Below are positions 25,173 to 36,157 of a DNA stretch of 63,610 bases, in pieces; the first letter of the stretch is position 1, and the number at the start of each line of letters is the position of its first letter. The stretch lies in NCBI GenBank assembly GCA_021802655.1, contig JAJZRP010000005.1:1-63610 (forward strand), given 5' to 3'. The DNA is from Pseudomonadota bacterium. Lineage in GTDB: Bacteria > Pseudomonadota > Gammaproteobacteria > Burkholderiales > JABEVD01. The notes under the pieces are model-generated. The model searched no databases. It saw nothing but the letters and a program-made list of their open reading frames with translations, and was not told the origin of the DNA. The translations under genes were made by a program, and so were the position numbers.

Positions 25173-25961
25173 CTATATTCCAGGAGGGGAGCCAGACGAC
25201 AAGGTCAATACTTCATGTGCGGTTTCGGTAACCAGTATGGTGTGTTCCCATTGAGCGGAAAGGCTGTGATCCTTCGTGACCACTGTCCAGCCGTCGCCCA
25301 GATGCCGAATGGCAGCTTTTCCCGCATTGATCATGGGTTCAATGGTGAAAATCATTCCGGGGAGCAATGTCAGTCCGGTTCCCGCGTTGCCATAGTGCAG
25401 GACCTGGGGCTCCTCGTGGAATTTGACGCCTATGCCATGGCCGCAGTATTCCCTTACGACGCTATATCCGTTCTTCTCGGCATGTTTCTGAATGGCAGAA
25501 CCGATATCCCCGAGCCTGTTTCCCGGTTTAACCTGATGGATGCCGTGCCACATGCATTCATGACTGATTTCGCATAAACGCCTGGCATGAGGCGCCACTT
25601 CCCCGACGCAGAACATGCGGCTGGTATCCCCGTGGTAGCCATCCTTGATGACGGTGATGTCAATGTTCAGGATATCGCCATTTTTGAGAACCTTATCCCC
25701 GGGAACGCCGTGGCAAATCTGATGATTGATGGATGTGCAGATCGATTTCGGGTAGGGTCTGTGCCCGGGCGGTGCGTAATTGAGCGGCGCGGGAATCGTT
25801 TTCTGGACGTTCACCATGTAATCGTGACAGAGCCGATCCAGCTCTCCAGTGGTGATCCCGGCTTTCACAAAAGGTTCGATATAATCCAGGACTTCGGCAG
25901 CAAGCCGCCCCGAGATGCGCATTTTTTCGATTTCCTGCTGGCTTTTAATGCTTACTGTCAT
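25173..25961 (-). CDS. map: Methionine aminopeptidase, type I
   Basis: A 262-residue metalloenzyme that removes the initiator methionine. The metal ligands are visible as D in [17 protein letters not shown] (two Asp), H in [16 protein letters not shown] in [10 protein letters not shown] and the final E in [27 protein letters not shown] holds the substrate-binding His. It is divergent from rpsB, the standard proteobacterial map/rpsB arrangement, and heads the map-glnD unit. Confidence 0.97.
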   Translation of the reverse strand: MTVSIKSQQEIEKMRISGRLAAEVLDYIEPFVKAGITTGELDRLCHDYMVNVQKTIPAPLNYAPPGHRPYPKSICTSINHQICHGVPGDKVLKNGDILNIDITVIKDGYHGDTSRMFCVGEVAPHARRLCEISHECMWHGIHQVKPGNRLGDIGSAIQKHAEKNGYSVVREYCGHGIGVKFHEEPQVLHYGNAGTGLTLLPGMIFTIEPMINAGKAAIRHLGDGWTVVTKDHSLSAQWEHTILVTETAHEVLTLSSGSPPGI

Positions 25962-26061
25962 GTGTGTTTTCCTGCCGGACGAGATTCGGCAGTGGAGCCT
26001 TTAAATTTTCGAGCATATCGAATAGTTGTCTTCAAGGCAATCCGCCAGCGCATGGTTTTTG

Positions 26062-26091
26062 TTGAGAAATCAGCATGCGGGATGTTACAAT
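26062..26091 (+). promoter_or_regulatory. Candidate rpsB-tsf promoter
   Basis: TTGAGA (26062-26067), an 18-bp spacer and TACAAT (26086-26091) lie about 115 bp upstream of the rpsB ATG in the map/rpsB divergent region. Placement and spacing fit a sigma-70 promoter for the rpsB-tsf unit. Confidence 0.6.
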
Positions 26092-26097
26092 TGCGAA

Positions 26098-26207
26098 ATC
26101 AGTTCGGAGGGGGATTCCCAACGTCTGAAATTCGCACACTCGTCCTGCAGGGTGCCCGATATCGGGTCGTTGGACGGGTGGAAGTCATAACCCTAATGGA
26201 GAATTCA
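26098..26207 (+). promoter_or_regulatory. rpsB 5' leader, probable S2 autoregulatory region
   Basis: About 110 nt separate the predicted transcription start from the rpsB ATG, with no ORF. The leader contains the perfect palindrome CCCGATATCGGG (26155-26166) and a GGAG ribosome-binding site just before the ATG. In E. coli and relatives the rpsB leader is a target for translational feedback by ribosomal protein S2. Conservation of that mechanism here is inference; I see the structured leader only. Confidence 0.45.
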
Positions 26208-26951
26208 ATGTCGGTTACAATGCGTCAAATGCTGGAGGCGGGTGTCCATTTCGGGCATCAAACCCGTTACTGGAATCCGAAAATGGCTCCCTACATTTTC
26301 GGGCATCGCAACAAGATCCATATCGTCAATCTCGAGAAAACCCTGGCGATGTACCAGGATGCGATGAAATATGTGCGCCAGCTTGCATCCAGCAAGGGAA
26401 CGATACTGTTCGTCGGCACCAAGCGGCAGGCTCGCGAGATTGTCAAGGAAGAAGCCGCACGCTGCGGCAGCCCGTATGTCGATCATCGCTGGCTTGGCGG
26501 AATGCTGACCAACTTCAAGACGGTCAAGCAATCGATCAAGCGCCTGCATGACATGGAAGCCATGATGCAGGATGGGTCCATAGACAAGCTTTCCAAGAAG
26601 GAAGCGCTGGAGCTGCATCGTGAATACGAGAAACTTGAAAGGAGCCTCGGCGGAATCAAGGATATGCCGGGCCTTCCGGATGCGATTTTCGTGATCGATG
26701 TCGGGTATCAGAAGGGGACGATCGTGGAAGCCGCCAAGCTGGGCATTCCCGTGGTCGGAGTTGTCGATACCAACCACTCCCCCGATGGCGTCGCCTATGT
26801 CATTCCGGGCAACGACGATTCCAGCAGGGCGATACGTCTCTATGCAAGAGGGGTGGCCGATGCGATTCTGGAGGGCAGGAGCCAGGTCATCAAGGAACTG
26901 GTCAGCGACGAATTTGTCGAAGTGAGCGACCCGGCGGAGTCGGGCGAATAA
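26208..26951 (+). CDS. rpsB: 30S ribosomal protein uS2
   Basis: A 247-residue ribosomal protein beginning [26 protein letters not shown], the conserved S2 start, and containing [21 protein letters not shown] and [26 protein letters not shown] 26208 has a GGAG Shine-Dalgarno. The frame opens more than 600 bp upstream, but that part is antisense to map. It is essential for 30S assembly. It is followed by a hairpin/T-tract and then tsf. Confidence 0.99.
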   Translation: MSVTMRQMLEAGVHFGHQTRYWNPKMAPYIFGHRNKIHIVNLEKTLAMYQDAMKYVRQLASSKGTILFVGTKRQAREIVKEEAARCGSPYVDHRWLGGMLTNFKTVKQSIKRLHDMEAMMQDGSIDKLSKKEALELHREYEKLERSLGGIKDMPGLPDAIFVIDVGYQKGTIVEAAKLGIPVVGVVDTNHSPDGVAYVIPGNDDSSRAIRLYARGVADAILEGRSQVIKELVSDEFVEVSDPAESGE

Positions 26952-26956
26952 TCCTG

Positions 26957-26982
26957 AAAAAAGGGGCGTGAGCCCCTTTTTT
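26957..26982 (+). terminator. Terminator/attenuator hairpin between rpsB and tsf
   Basis: GGGGC (26963-26967), loop GTGA, GCCCC (26972-26976), flanked by six A and six T. It looks like a Rho-independent terminator and could work in both directions. Because tsf follows only 30 bp later with no clear promoter, it may act as a partial terminator or mRNA-processing site that sets the S2:EF-Ts ratio. Confidence 0.8.
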
Positions 26983-27011
26983 AAACTTTTAATTTTCTGG
27001 GAGTTTTGGAA

Positions 27012-27893
27012 ATGGCGGAAATTACCGCAGGTATGGTCAAGGCGCTGCGCGAGTTGACCGGTCTTGGCATGATGGAGTGCAAAAAGGCGTTGAGTGAAAC
27101 GGACGGCGACATGAAGGCAGCCGAAGATTTGCTGCGTATCAAGAGTGGGGCGAAGGCGAGCAAGGCTGCTGGCAGGGTCACCGCAGAGGGCATGATAGGC
27201 GCCTTCGTCTCCGCCGACAAGAAGTCCGGTGCCCTGGTCGAACTCAATTGCGAAACCGACTTCGTTGCGAAGAACCAGGATTTTGTCGATTTCGCAAAAG
27301 CGCTTGCGGAGTTGGTGAGCAAAACCGGCCTGACCGATGTCGCAGCCCTATCCGGGAGCGAAATGGATGGCGGAAAGACTGTCGAAGCATTGCGTCAGGC
27401 ACTTGTCATGAAGCTCGGCGAGAACATCAGCGTCCGCAGAATGGTGCGCTTCCAGACCCAGGGCCAGCTTGCCTGTTATCTGCACGGTTCGAAAATCGGC
27501 GTGCTGGTCGATTATGCCGGAGCGGACGAAGCGCTGGGCAAGGATATTGCCATGCACATCGCTGCAAGCAAGCCGGTGTGCGTTTCAAAGGACGAGGTTC
27601 CGGCTGAACTTTTGGCGAAAGAGCGTGAAATTTATACTGCGCAGGCTGCCGAGAGCGGCAAGCCTGCCAATATCGTTGAGAAAATGGTCGATGGCAGGAT
27701 GGCCAAATATCTTGCCGAAATCACTTTGCTGGGCCAGCCTTTCGTGAAGGATCCGGATCAGACGGTGGAGAAATTGCTTGCGGCCAGGAAAGCGAAAGTC
27801 AACGCCTTCCAGATGTTCGTGGTTGGGGAGGGCATCGAAAAGGCATCCACCGATTTCGTCGCCGAGGTTATGGCCCAGGTGGGGCAATCTTGA
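27012..27893 (+). CDS. tsf: Translation elongation factor Ts
   Basis: A 293-residue GDP/GTP exchange factor for EF-Tu. It begins [27 protein letters not shown], the EF-Ts N-terminal module, and continues with [13 protein letters not shown] (the TDFV motif contacting EF-Tu) and two further subdomains. ATG 27012 has a GGGAG site about 9 bp upstream; an in-frame TTG six bases earlier is not needed. Its stop overlaps the possible TTG start of pyrH. Confidence 0.98.
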   Translation: MAEITAGMVKALRELTGLGMMECKKALSETDGDMKAAEDLLRIKSGAKASKAAGRVTAEGMIGAFVSADKKSGALVELNCETDFVAKNQDFVDFAKALAELVSKTGLTDVAALSGSEMDGGKTVEALRQALVMKLGENISVRRMVRFQTQGQLACYLHGSKIGVLVDYAGADEALGKDIAMHIAASKPVCVSKDEVPAELLAKEREIYTAQAAESGKPANIVEKMVDGRMAKYLAEITLLGQPFVKDPDQTVEKLLAARKAKVNAFQMFVVGEGIEKASTDFVAEVMAQVGQS

Positions 27894-28609
27894 AAAAGAT
27901 GCCCGCTTACAAGCGCATCCTGCTCAAGCTGAGCGGGGAGGCGCTGATGGGTGACGACAGCTACGGCATCAACCGCCCGACGATTGCGCGCATCGTTTCC
28001 GAAATCAAGGAAGTCGTCGAGCTCGGCGTGCAGGTTGCTATCGTGATCGGCGGTGGCAACATTTTTCGGGGCGTAGCGCTTGGCGCAGCCGGCATGGATC
28101 GTGCGACAGCGGATTACATGGGGATGATGGCCACCGTCATGAACGCGCTTGCATTGCAGGATACGATGCGTGGTGTCGGACTCGACTGCCGCGTGCAATC
28201 CGCGCTCAATATCGAGCAGGTCGCCGAACCTTATATTCGCGGCAAGGCGATGCGCTACCTTGAAGAGGGTAAGGTGGTGGTATTTGCTGCCGGGACGGGC
28301 AACCCCTTTTTCACGACAGATACGGCCGCCGCATTGCGCGGAATGGAAATGAACGTCGATATCGTTCTCAAGGCGACCAAGGTTGATGGCGTTTATACCG
28401 CCGATCCGGCGACTCACCCCGAGGCAACACGATACCATCGCCTGAGCTTCGATGAAGCAATCCTGAAAAACCTGAAGGTCATGGATGCCACTGCGTTGGC
28501 ATTATGCAGGGATCAGAACATGAACGTGAACGTGTTCAGCATATTCAAACCTTCCGCCTTGAAGCGGGTAGTGTTCGGGGAGGATGAAGGTACTCTGGTA
28601 TACTGCTGA
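27890..28609 (+). CDS. pyrH: UMP kinase
   Basis: A 239-residue amino-acid-kinase-family enzyme that phosphorylates UMP. Motifs are [51 protein letters not shown] and [20 protein letters not shown]. Two starts are possible: TTG 27890, overlapping the tsf stop and preceded by AGGTGGGG, or ATG 27899 ([10 protein letters not shown]), whose spacing from that site is long. I report the longer one. tsf-pyrH-frr is a conserved operon order. Confidence 0.97.
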   Translation: MKKMPAYKRILLKLSGEALMGDDSYGINRPTIARIVSEIKEVVELGVQVAIVIGGGNIFRGVALGAAGMDRATADYMGMMATVMNALALQDTMRGVGLDCRVQSALNIEQVAEPYIRGKAMRYLEEGKVVVFAAGTGNPFFTTDTAAALRGMEMNVDIVLKATKVDGVYTADPATHPEATRYHRLSFDEAILKNLKVMDATALALCRDQNMNVNVFSIFKPSALKRVVFGEDEGTLVYC

Positions 28610-28635
28610 TTTCAGCATATTGGGAAAGCACGAAG

Positions 28636-29193
28636 ATGTTGGGTGAAGTCAAGAAATCTGCCGAGCAAAGAATGATCAAGGCGCTCGAAGCCCTGAAAGT
28701 CGATTTTTCCAAAGTCAGGACGGGACGGGCGCATACCGGCATACTCGACCATGTCGTAGTGGATTATTACGGCAATCCCACGCCGATCAGCCAGGTTGCC
28801 GGCGTGAGCTTGCTGGATGCGCGTACCATCAGCGTATCCCCATGGGAGAAGAAGATGCTGGCGCAGATCGAAAAGGCGATCAGGGATTCCGATTTGGGCC
28901 TTAATCCTTCCACGGTGGGAGATATTGTGCGTGTTCCCATGCCCATGCTCACAGAAGAGCGCAGGCGCGACCTGATCAAGGTGGTCAGGGGGGAAGCAGA
29001 GAATGCGCGAATAGCTATCCGGAATATTCGCAGGGATGCCAATTCCTCGCTCAAGGAGCTCGTTAAGGAGAAGGCCATTTCCGAGGATGATGAGCGGCGT
29101 GCCCAGGATGAAATCCAGAAGCTGACGGATCGCCATATCGCTGAAGTGGATAAGGCATTGCAGGCCAAAGAAGCCGATCTTCTGGCAGTCTGA
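28636..29193 (+). CDS. frr: Ribosome recycling factor
   Basis: A 185-residue protein of the usual RRF length that, with EF-G, splits post-termination ribosomes. It shows the three-helix-bundle domain at both ends ([42 protein letters not shown]) and the beta domain between ([36 protein letters not shown]). It overlaps uppS by one base (TGATG). Confidence 0.98.
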   Translation: MLGEVKKSAEQRMIKALEALKVDFSKVRTGRAHTGILDHVVVDYYGNPTPISQVAGVSLLDARTISVSPWEKKMLAQIEKAIRDSDLGLNPSTVGDIVRVPMPMLTEERRRDLIKVVRGEAENARIAIRNIRRDANSSLKELVKEKAISEDDERRAQDEIQKLTDRHIAEVDKALQAKEADLLAV

Positions 29194-29948
29194 TGGCTCG
29201 TTTCCAAAGCTCGACTTGCGAGATTCCCGCTGCAAAAGCCATCCCGTCGCATATCGCGATCATTATGGACGGCAACGGCCGATGGGCTAAGCAGCGCATG
29301 TTGCCGAGAATTGCCGGACATCAGCGAGGCGTCAAGAGCGTGCGCAATACGGTCCGGCATTGTGTCGAAATCGGCGTCGAGTATCTGACCCTGTTCGCTT
29401 TCAGCAGCGAGAATTGGCGCAGGCCGAAGGATGAAGTGTCTTTCCTGATGACGCTTTTTTACAGCGCTCTGGAACGGGAAATCGATCAGATTCACAAGGA
29501 TAATCTGCGTTTCAGGGTGATCGGGGATCTTTCCCCCTTCAACGCCAAACTGGTCAGGCTGATCGAAGATGCCGAGCTGCGCACCGCAGACAATACAGGG
29601 TTGACTTTTACCATAGCTGCCAATTATGGGGGAAGATGGGATATCCTGCAGGCGGCAAGGCGCATGTTGAAGGATCGTCCGGAACTTGCAGGCGGATTCG
29701 AAGAGTGTGACCTCTCCCCCTATCTTTCGATGAATTATGCGCCGGAGCCCGATCTTTTCATAAGAACGGGGGGGGAGCAGCGAATCAGCAACTTCCTTTT
29801 GTGGCAGCTTGCCTATACCGAACTCTATTTCACAGATACCCTATGGCCGGATTTCGATTCGGCAGCAATGGATCTCGCTATCACTTCCTATCAGGCGAGA
29901 GAGCGTCGTTTCGGGCGAACCAGCGAACAGTTGCTTGCAACACCCTGA
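29193..29948 (+). CDS. uppS: Undecaprenyl diphosphate synthase
   Basis: A 251-residue cis-prenyltransferase that elongates farnesyl diphosphate to the C55 carrier lipid for peptidoglycan and O-antigen. Hallmarks are [15 protein letters not shown] (catalytic D26), [18 protein letters not shown], and the C-terminal [21 protein letters not shown]. The final RTGGEQR motif is encoded across a run of eight G (29768-29775). It is coupled to frr and followed 2 bp later by cdsA. Confidence 0.98.
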   Translation: MARFQSSTCEIPAAKAIPSHIAIIMDGNGRWAKQRMLPRIAGHQRGVKSVRNTVRHCVEIGVEYLTLFAFSSENWRRPKDEVSFLMTLFYSALEREIDQIHKDNLRFRVIGDLSPFNAKLVRLIEDAELRTADNTGLTFTIAANYGGRWDILQAARRMLKDRPELAGGFEECDLSPYLSMNYAPEPDLFIRTGGEQRISNFLLWQLAYTELYFTDTLWPDFDSAAMDLAITSYQARERRFGRTSEQLLATP

Positions 29949-29950
29949 CA

Positions 29951-30763
29951 ATGCTTAAAGCCAGGATATTAACTGCAATAGTATTGATTCCGCTTTTTCT
30001 GGGTGCCCTGTTTTTCCTCTCGGATGAGTTATGGATAGGAGTGACGCTGGCAGTGACGATGCTCGCGTGCCGGGAATGGGGAAGGATGGCCGGTTTTTCG
30101 AAAATGCTTATCCAGCTTTATCTCCTCCTGTCCTTCATGATGTCGTGGTTCGTTCTCTGGCTGATTCATATCGATTCTGCGCGCATCCTGTTTTTCTATG
30201 GCGCTTCGGCCATCTTCTGGCTTGTTGTTGCTCCATCCTGGCTCGCATTCGGCTGGCATATCCGGCATCCGCTCCCCATGGCATTGGTAGGGTGGATTGT
30301 GCTGATCCCGACATGGCTTGCCCTGATCGATCTGAGGTTATATGGGCCATGGCTTTTGCTCGGGGTCATGGCAATAGTCTGGATTGCCGATACGGCCGCC
30401 TATTTTTCCGGGAAAAGGTTTGGGGAACACAAGCTTGCCCCATCGATCAGCCCCGGCAAAACCTGGGAAGGTGTTGCCGGGGCTGCCGCTGCCGTGGGAA
30501 TTTATGCATGGTTTCTGGTTTTCTCGGGCAATACCGATGCCTTGGCTATTGATCCGCCCTGGCTGATTCTTTCGATATGGGTGCTGATGGGTTTCAGCAT
30601 CATCGGAGACCTTTTCGAGTCGTCTGTCAAGCGCAATGCAGGCCTCAAGGACAGCGGAAACATTCTTCCCGGACATGGCGGGATACTGGATCGCATCGAC
30701 AGCCTGACGGCGGCACTCCCGCTGGCCGCACTGGGCCTGATGCTCACACAGTTGCTGCCATGA
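29951..30763 (+). CDS. cdsA: Phosphatidate cytidylyltransferase
   Basis: A 270-residue integral membrane protein with about eight helices that makes CDP-diacylglycerol from phosphatidate and CTP. The C-terminal family signature [20 protein letters not shown] followed by [13 protein letters not shown] is complete. The start ATG 29951 ([18 protein letters not shown]) begins 2 bp after uppS. An upstream in-frame extension inside uppS is rejected. Its stop overlaps the dxr ATG by 4 bp. Confidence 0.97.
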   Translation: MLKARILTAIVLIPLFLGALFFLSDELWIGVTLAVTMLACREWGRMAGFSKMLIQLYLLLSFMMSWFVLWLIHIDSARILFFYGASAIFWLVVAPSWLAFGWHIRHPLPMALVGWIVLIPTWLALIDLRLYGPWLLLGVMAIVWIADTAAYFSGKRFGEHKLAPSISPGKTWEGVAGAAAAVGIYAWFLVFSGNTDALAIDPPWLILSIWVLMGFSIIGDLFESSVKRNAGLKDSGNILPGHGGILDRIDSLTAALPLAALGLMLTQLLP

Positions 30764-31941
30764 CCACGCAAAATATCACCGTACTGGGATCCACGGGCAG
30801 CATCGGCAAAAGCACACTCGACGTAGTGGCGCGGCATCCCGAGAAATTCACGGTGTTCGCGCTGAGCGCGAACACCCAGCATGAGGCCTTGCTCGAGCAG
30901 TGCTTGAAGTTCAGGCCGAAATATGCCGTGATGCGGGACGAGTCAGGCGCGCAGCGTTTAAGAGAAGGGATTGTTCGAGCAGGGCTGAATACCGAAGTCG
31001 AGAGCGGGGTTGCTGCACTCGAAAAAATAGCGTCCCTCCCCGAGGTGGATACCGTGATGGCGGCCATTGTCGGAGCTGCGGGAATGCAGCCGGCGCTTGC
31101 CGCGGCAAGAGGCGGGAAAAGAATCCTGCTCGCCAACAAGGAGACCCTTGTCATGGCAGGGCAGCTTTTTATGGATGCGGTCAGAGAAAACGGCGCAGTT
31201 CTCTTGCCCATAGACAGCGAGCACAACGCCATTTTCCAGGTGCTGCCGCGCAATTACACCCGTGACGGGGGAGGAGGCGTGAAGCGCATTCTGCTTACGG
31301 CTTCTGGCGGCCCTTTCAGGAGTTTTTCGAGGGAAGCGCTCGAACATGTTACGCCGGATGAGGCGTGCAGGCACCCGAACTGGGTAATGGGCAGAAAGAT
31401 TTCCATCGATTCCGCGACGATGATGAACAAGGGGCTGGAGGTGATCGAGGCGCACTGGCTGTTCAATGCGGGAGCCGATCAGATCAGGGTGGTCGTGCAT
31501 CCCGAGAGCATCATCCATTCCATGGTCGAATACATCGATGGCTCGATACTTGCACAACTCGGCAATCCCGATATGCGCACACCGATCGCCTATGCGCTCG
31601 GTTTTCCACAAAGAATCGACTCCGGTGTCGAATCGCTCGATTTGTGCCGGATTGCGACGCTTCATTTCGAAGAGCCGGATCTTTCCCGCTTTCCCTGCCT
31701 TGCCCTGGCATTTCAGGTATTGAAAGCCGGCGGGTCGGCTGCGACCATACTGAATGCTGCGAATGAAGTGGCTGTCCAGTATTTTTTCGAGAAGAGGATA
31801 CGCTTTACGGCCATTTCCGAAATGATAGAAGAAACGCTGAGCAAATTGGGCGCCTTGCCTCTCGATACTGTGGAACAAGCGATCGAGATCGACAGGATGG
31901 CGAGGGTCGCCGCCAAAGCCCTGCTTTCGCAAGTCTCATGA
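30760..31941 (+). CDS. dxr: 1-deoxy-D-xylulose 5-phosphate reductoisomerase
   Basis: A 393-residue enzyme of the MEP isoprenoid pathway, converting DXP to MEP with NADPH. Motifs are the nucleotide-binding [56 protein letters not shown] and [23 protein letters not shown], which carry the metal and substrate residues. The ATG overlaps the cdsA stop, and the rseP ATG overlaps its own stop. Its product feeds UppS, two genes upstream. Confidence 0.98.
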   Translation: MTTQNITVLGSTGSIGKSTLDVVARHPEKFTVFALSANTQHEALLEQCLKFRPKYAVMRDESGAQRLREGIVRAGLNTEVESGVAALEKIASLPEVDTVMAAIVGAAGMQPALAAARGGKRILLANKETLVMAGQLFMDAVRENGAVLLPIDSEHNAIFQVLPRNYTRDGGGGVKRILLTASGGPFRSFSREALEHVTPDEACRHPNWVMGRKISIDSATMMNKGLEVIEAHWLFNAGADQIRVVVHPESIIHSMVEYIDGSILAQLGNPDMRTPIAYALGFPQRIDSGVESLDLCRIATLHFEEPDLSRFPCLALAFQVLKAGGSAATILNAANEVAVQYFFEKRIRFTAISEMIEETLSKLGALPLDTVEQAIEIDRMARVAAKALLSQVS

Positions 31942-33296
31942 ATATCCTGTATACCCTGGCTGCATTCGCCATAGCCCTCGGTATCCTCATCGTGATCCAT
32001 GAGTTGGGGCACTATCTGGTTGCCAGGGCCTGTGGCGTCAAAGTGCTGCGTTTTTCTGTCGGCTTTGGCAAACCGCTCTTTTCCAGACGCATCGGGTCGG
32101 ATCGGACCGAATGGTCGATTGCCGCTTTCCCGATCGGGGGCTATGTCAAGATGCTCGACGAGCGGGAAGGGGAGGTGTCGCCGGGAGAAGCCCACCGCGC
32201 TTTCAACCGTCAGACGGTCTACCGTCGCAGCGCAATCGTCCTTGCCGGTCCTGCCTTCAATCTTGTTCTGGCCGTTCTCCTGTACTGGGTGCTCTTCGTG
32301 CACGGCATTCCCGGGATGAAACCAGTCCTTGGACCGATCAAGCCGGATTCGGCTGTCGCCCAAGCGGGTTTCAGGGAAGGAGACGAACTTCTGGATATCG
32401 ATCATCGGAAAGTCAAAACCTGGGACGATGTGCGCTGGATTTTGATTCAGCAAGCCGTGAAAAAGGCTGCAATTGATATTTCCGCACGCGATACCGAAGG
32501 GCGTATCGTTCCGTACAAACTCGATTTGAGTCATGCGAATATCGACAGCAAGGATTTTCTTTCCGATTTGGGTTTTGAGAGAGTGCAATTTTTCCTCCCT
32601 CCGGTGATCGATGAGGTGACGAAGGATGGACCTGCCGGTCGTGCAGGTGTTGCGGCCGGAGACAGGATCGTTGCGCTCAATGGGGAACCGGTTAAATCAT
32701 GGGCAGAGGTGGCTGCATTCATCCGGAAGAATGGCTCAGTTCCGGTCAGGATGGAAATTGAGCGCAATGGCGCTCCCGTAGCGGTGAATATCATTCCGGA
32801 GCTAGCGACAGAAAATGGCCAGCGTATCGGAAGGATCGGTATTGCAGCGAAAATCGACCAGGGCGAAATGGACAGGCTGTTTACCGAGGTACGCTATTCG
32901 CCTCTTGAAGCATTTATTCGGGCATTCGACAAGACTTGGGAAACATCCGGATTTACATTGAAAATGCTGGGGGAGATGTTTCTCGGGAAAATTTCAATGA
33001 GGAATATAGGCGGGCCGATCACGATCGCAGACTATGCCGGACAGTCTGCCAGGATGGGCGCTGTTGCCTATTTGAATTTTCTGGCGCTCATCAGCATCAG
33101 CCTCGGCGTGCTCAATTTGTTGCCCGTTCCTGTGTTAGATGGAGGGCATTTGATGTATTATATGGCCGAAATTGTAAGAGGCAGGCCCCTGTCTGACAGG
33201 GCTATGGAAATCGGCCAGCAGATGGGGATGTTCTTGCTGTTCTCGCTGATGGCCCTGGCTATTTACAATGATCTACACCGTCTGATTACCGGCTGA
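31938..33296 (+). CDS. rseP: Site-2 zinc protease RseP
   Basis: A 452-residue inner-membrane intramembrane protease. The zinc motif is H21-E22-x-x-H25 in [12 protein letters not shown]. Two periplasmic PDZ domains follow (about 125-290), and the third metal ligand is in [12 protein letters not shown] near the C terminus. It cleaves the anti-sigma factor RseA in the sigma-E envelope-stress pathway. Its position next to bamA and skp, sigma-E-controlled outer-membrane assembly genes, fits this role. It overlaps dxr by 4 bp. Confidence 0.97.
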   Translation: MNILYTLAAFAIALGILIVIHELGHYLVARACGVKVLRFSVGFGKPLFSRRIGSDRTEWSIAAFPIGGYVKMLDEREGEVSPGEAHRAFNRQTVYRRSAIVLAGPAFNLVLAVLLYWVLFVHGIPGMKPVLGPIKPDSAVAQAGFREGDELLDIDHRKVKTWDDVRWILIQQAVKKAAIDISARDTEGRIVPYKLDLSHANIDSKDFLSDLGFERVQFFLPPVIDEVTKDGPAGRAGVAAGDRIVALNGEPVKSWAEVAAFIRKNGSVPVRMEIERNGAPVAVNIIPELATENGQRIGRIGIAAKIDQGEMDRLFTEVRYSPLEAFIRAFDKTWETSGFTLKMLGEMFLGKISMRNIGGPITIADYAGQSARMGAVAYLNFLALISISLGVLNLLPVPVLDGGHLMYYMAEIVRGRPLSDRAMEIGQQMGMFLLFSLMALAIYNDLHRLITG

Positions 33297-33302
33297 GCAT
33301 TA

Positions 33303-35630
33303 ATGAAAATAAAACATTTGGTGGCAATTCTTTCCAGTCTTTATGCAACTTCGAGTTTTGCGATGCAGCCATTCATCGTGAAGCACATCAAGGTCGAAGG
33401 TATACAGCGCACCGAAGCCGGTACGGTATTCAGCTATTTGCCGGTGAAGGTTGGCGACACGATGAACGACGAAAAATCGATTGCGGCGATCAAGGCGCTT
33501 TATGCCACCGGTTTTTTCAAGGATGTGCGCATCGAGGCCGACAGGGATGTGCTCATCGTGGTCGTTCAGGAACGTCCCGCGATTGCGTCGATCGATATTG
33601 TGGGCGCCAAGGAAATCAAAAAGGATACGCTGAAAACCAGTTTGAAGCAGATCGGGCTCGCCGAATCGCGTATCCTAGACAGATCGCTGCTCGACAAGGC
33701 AGTCCAGGAATTGAAGAGGCAATACATCGGACGCGGCCATTACGCTGTGAAGGTTGTCGCTACGCTTACGCCGCTCGAGCGCAATCGTGTCGATGTCAGC
33801 TTCAATATTACCGAGGGGGATGTCGCCAAGATCCACAAGATCGGCATCATCGGGAACCATGTTTTCAAGGAAAAGGACCTGGTCAAGCTTTTCTCGCTCT
33901 CCACACCGAACTGGCTTTCGTGGTTTACTGACGACGACCAGTATTCGAAAACCAAGCTCTCGGCCGATGAGGAAACCCTGCGTTCATATTACCAGAATCG
34001 CGGCTATCTGGAATTTGCCATCAATTCGACGGATGTGTCGATTACACCGGACAAGAAGGATATCTATATCACCATCAATATCACGGAAGGGCCGAAATAT
34101 ACTGTCAGCGGCGTCAAGTTCGCCGGAGACAAACTGATCCCGGAAGCGGAGTTGCGCAAAATGGTTTCCGTCAAGGCTGGCGATATTTTTGACCGGGAAA
34201 AAATAACCGATTCCATAAAACTCATCAGCGACAGACTTTCGGACGAAGGTTATGCTTTTGCGAATGTCAATGCCATACCCGACATCGACAAGAAAAACCA
34301 CACGGCCACCTTCACTTTTTCAATCGACCCGGGCCATCGTGTCTATGTCAGGCGCATCAACATCACTGGCAATACGCGAACGAAGGACGAGGTGATACGC
34401 CGTGAGTTCAGGCAGATGGAAGGTGGATGGTACATGGGCCAGAATATCAAGGATTCCAAGAACCGGATCGACAGGCTGGGCTATTTTTCCGATTCCAACA
34501 TCGAAACGCCAGCCGTGGTAGGCACGAACGACCAGGTCGACCTCAACCTCAACGTGACCGAGAGGCCGACTGGCAACATCTCGGTCGGCGCAGGTTATGC
34601 GAGCGCTGAAGGCCTGATATTGAATGGATCGATTTCGGAAAACAATATTTTCGGGACAGGCAATCAGGCATCGATATCCGTCAATACGAGCATACTGAAC
34701 AGGGTCATCGACCTCTCCTATACCAACCCCTATTATACGGATGCGGGCACCAGCCTGGGATACGACCTATACAGAAGGGATGTCAACCCTTCCGCGCTGA
34801 TGCTCGGCCAATATCAGACCAACACGACAGGTGCGATGGTACGCTATGGTGTTCCGGTGACGGATATCGACACCATTCATTATGGTTTCGGGTTGGAGGA
34901 AACGACCATCAATTTGGTCAACTATGCTGCGCTTTATCCCTATTACGGTGTATATAACCCTTACCTCAACTTCACTTCGCCGGTATATACCCAGTTCGTC
35001 CAGCAGTTCGGCAACTACAACACCACGGTCAAGGGTACTATAGGCTGGTCGCGGGATACGCGCAACAATGCCTTCTTTCCCACAGAAGGCAGCATGGTTA
35101 GCGCCTATACTGAGATGGGGCTGCCTGGCGGCTCTTTAAAGTATTATAAAGTTACAGGTCAGGACATGTGGTTCCATGATCTCTATAAAGATATTACCCT
35201 GATGCTCGAGGGACAGCTCGGTGTCGGTGGCGGCTATGGCGGCAAGCCGCTGCCTTTTTTCGACAATTTCTTTGCCGGTGGCGTGGGTTCTGTGCGAGGT
35301 TACGACATCAGTTCCCTGGGGCCCAAGGACAGCTATTATGAGCCTATAGGCGGCAATAAAATGGTCACGGGCAGCGCAGAAGTCTATTTCCCCATGCCCG
35401 GCATCAAGGACAAGAAATCGGTTCGCCTGAGCACTTTCGTCGATGGCGGCCAGGTTTACGGGAACAGCCAGATACCGTTGCAGGGCGGCGGATTGCGTTA
35501 TGCGGCAGGGGTTGCGCTGACCTGGATATCTCCCGTCGGGCCGCTCAAGTTCAGTTTTGCCCAGCCGATCAATCCGCAGCCTTTGGATAACATCCAGAGG
35601 TTCCAATTCATGTTGGGCAACATATTCTAA
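33303..35630 (+). CDS. bamA: Outer membrane assembly factor BamA
   Basis: A 775-residue protein with a Sec signal peptide (MKIKHLVAILSSLYATSSFA), five POTRA repeats up to about residue 420 (VKHIKVEGIQRTEAGTVFSY, IASIDIVGAKEIKKDTL, IHKIGIIGNHVFKEKDL, YTVSGVKFAGDKLIPEAEL, VYVRRINITGNTRTKDEVIRR) and a C-terminal 16-strand beta barrel ending in Phe (FQFMLGNIF). A conserved VRGY motif (GSVRGYDIS) lies in the barrel. It is the central insertase for outer-membrane proteins. It begins 6 bp after rseP. Confidence 0.98.
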   Translation: MKIKHLVAILSSLYATSSFAMQPFIVKHIKVEGIQRTEAGTVFSYLPVKVGDTMNDEKSIAAIKALYATGFFKDVRIEADRDVLIVVVQERPAIASIDIVGAKEIKKDTLKTSLKQIGLAESRILDRSLLDKAVQELKRQYIGRGHYAVKVVATLTPLERNRVDVSFNITEGDVAKIHKIGIIGNHVFKEKDLVKLFSLSTPNWLSWFTDDDQYSKTKLSADEETLRSYYQNRGYLEFAINSTDVSITPDKKDIYITINITEGPKYTVSGVKFAGDKLIPEAELRKMVSVKAGDIFDREKITDSIKLISDRLSDEGYAFANVNAIPDIDKKNHTATFTFSIDPGHRVYVRRINITGNTRTKDEVIRREFRQMEGGWYMGQNIKDSKNRIDRLGYFSDSNIETPAVVGTNDQVDLNLNVTERPTGNISVGAGYASAEGLILNGSISENNIFGTGNQASISVNTSILNRVIDLSYTNPYYTDAGTSLGYDLYRRDVNPSALMLGQYQTNTTGAMVRYGVPVTDIDTIHYGFGLEETTINLVNYAALYPYYGVYNPYLNFTSPVYTQFVQQFGNYNTTVKGTIGWSRDTRNNAFFPTEGSMVSAYTEMGLPGGSLKYYKVTGQDMWFHDLYKDITLMLEGQLGVGGGYGGKPLPFFDNFFAGGVGSVRGYDISSLGPKDSYYEPIGGNKMVTGSAEVYFPMPGIKDKKSVRLSTFVDGGQVYGNSQIPLQGGGLRYAAGVALTWISPVGPLKFSFAQPINPQPLDNIQRFQFMLGNIF

Positions 35631-35650
35631 TTTCGAATCAGGAGATTAAA

Positions 35651-36154
35651 TTGAAAAGGATATATGCAGGTTTAGTCGCAATGGTTCTGGCTGCAAGCGC
35701 ATCCATCGGTTGCGCGGACGAAATCAAGATAGGAATCGTGAATACCGAGCGGGTTTTGAGGGAATCTGCGCCAGCCATCGCCGCGCAGAAAAGGATAGAA
35801 AAGGAGTTCGCTGCAAGAGATCAAAACCTGCAGAAGATGGCGAAGCAAGCCAAGGATCTCCAAGCACAGCTGGACAAGGAAGGGATGACGATGTCCGATT
35901 CGGACAGGGCGGCCAAGGAGCGGGATCTTGCCAATCTGAGCCGGGATTTTCAGCGCATGCAGCGCGAATTCAGGGAGGATCTCAACCTGAGGAAAAACGA
36001 GGAGCTGGCTACAGTGATCGAGAAGGCCAACAAGGCGATCACCAGTATCGCCCAGTCCGAGAAATACGACCTGATACTGCAGGAAGCGGTGTACAGGAGT
36101 CCCAAGATCGATATCACCGACAAGGTGATCAAGGCATTGGCCAACGAGAAATAA
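35651..36154 (+). CDS. skp: Periplasmic chaperone Skp (OmpH family)
   Basis: A 167-residue protein with an N-terminal signal sequence (MKRIYAGLVAMVLAASASIG) and a long helical, charged body with the OmpH-type start IKIGIVNTERVLRESAPA. Skp trimers hold unfolded outer-membrane proteins in the periplasm and deliver them to BamA. It lies between bamA and lpxD, as in most proteobacteria. Confidence 0.94.
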   Translation: MKRIYAGLVAMVLAASASIGCADEIKIGIVNTERVLRESAPAIAAQKRIEKEFAARDQNLQKMAKQAKDLQAQLDKEGMTMSDSDRAAKERDLANLSRDFQRMQREFREDLNLRKNEELATVIEKANKAITSIAQSEKYDLILQEAVYRSPKIDITDKVIKALANEK

Positions 36155-36157
36155 TTT

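Noticed and set aside
25587..26207. N-terminal extension of the rpsB frame through map
   Set aside because: The extension is antisense to map. The conserved S2 N terminus and Shine-Dalgarno place the start at 26208.
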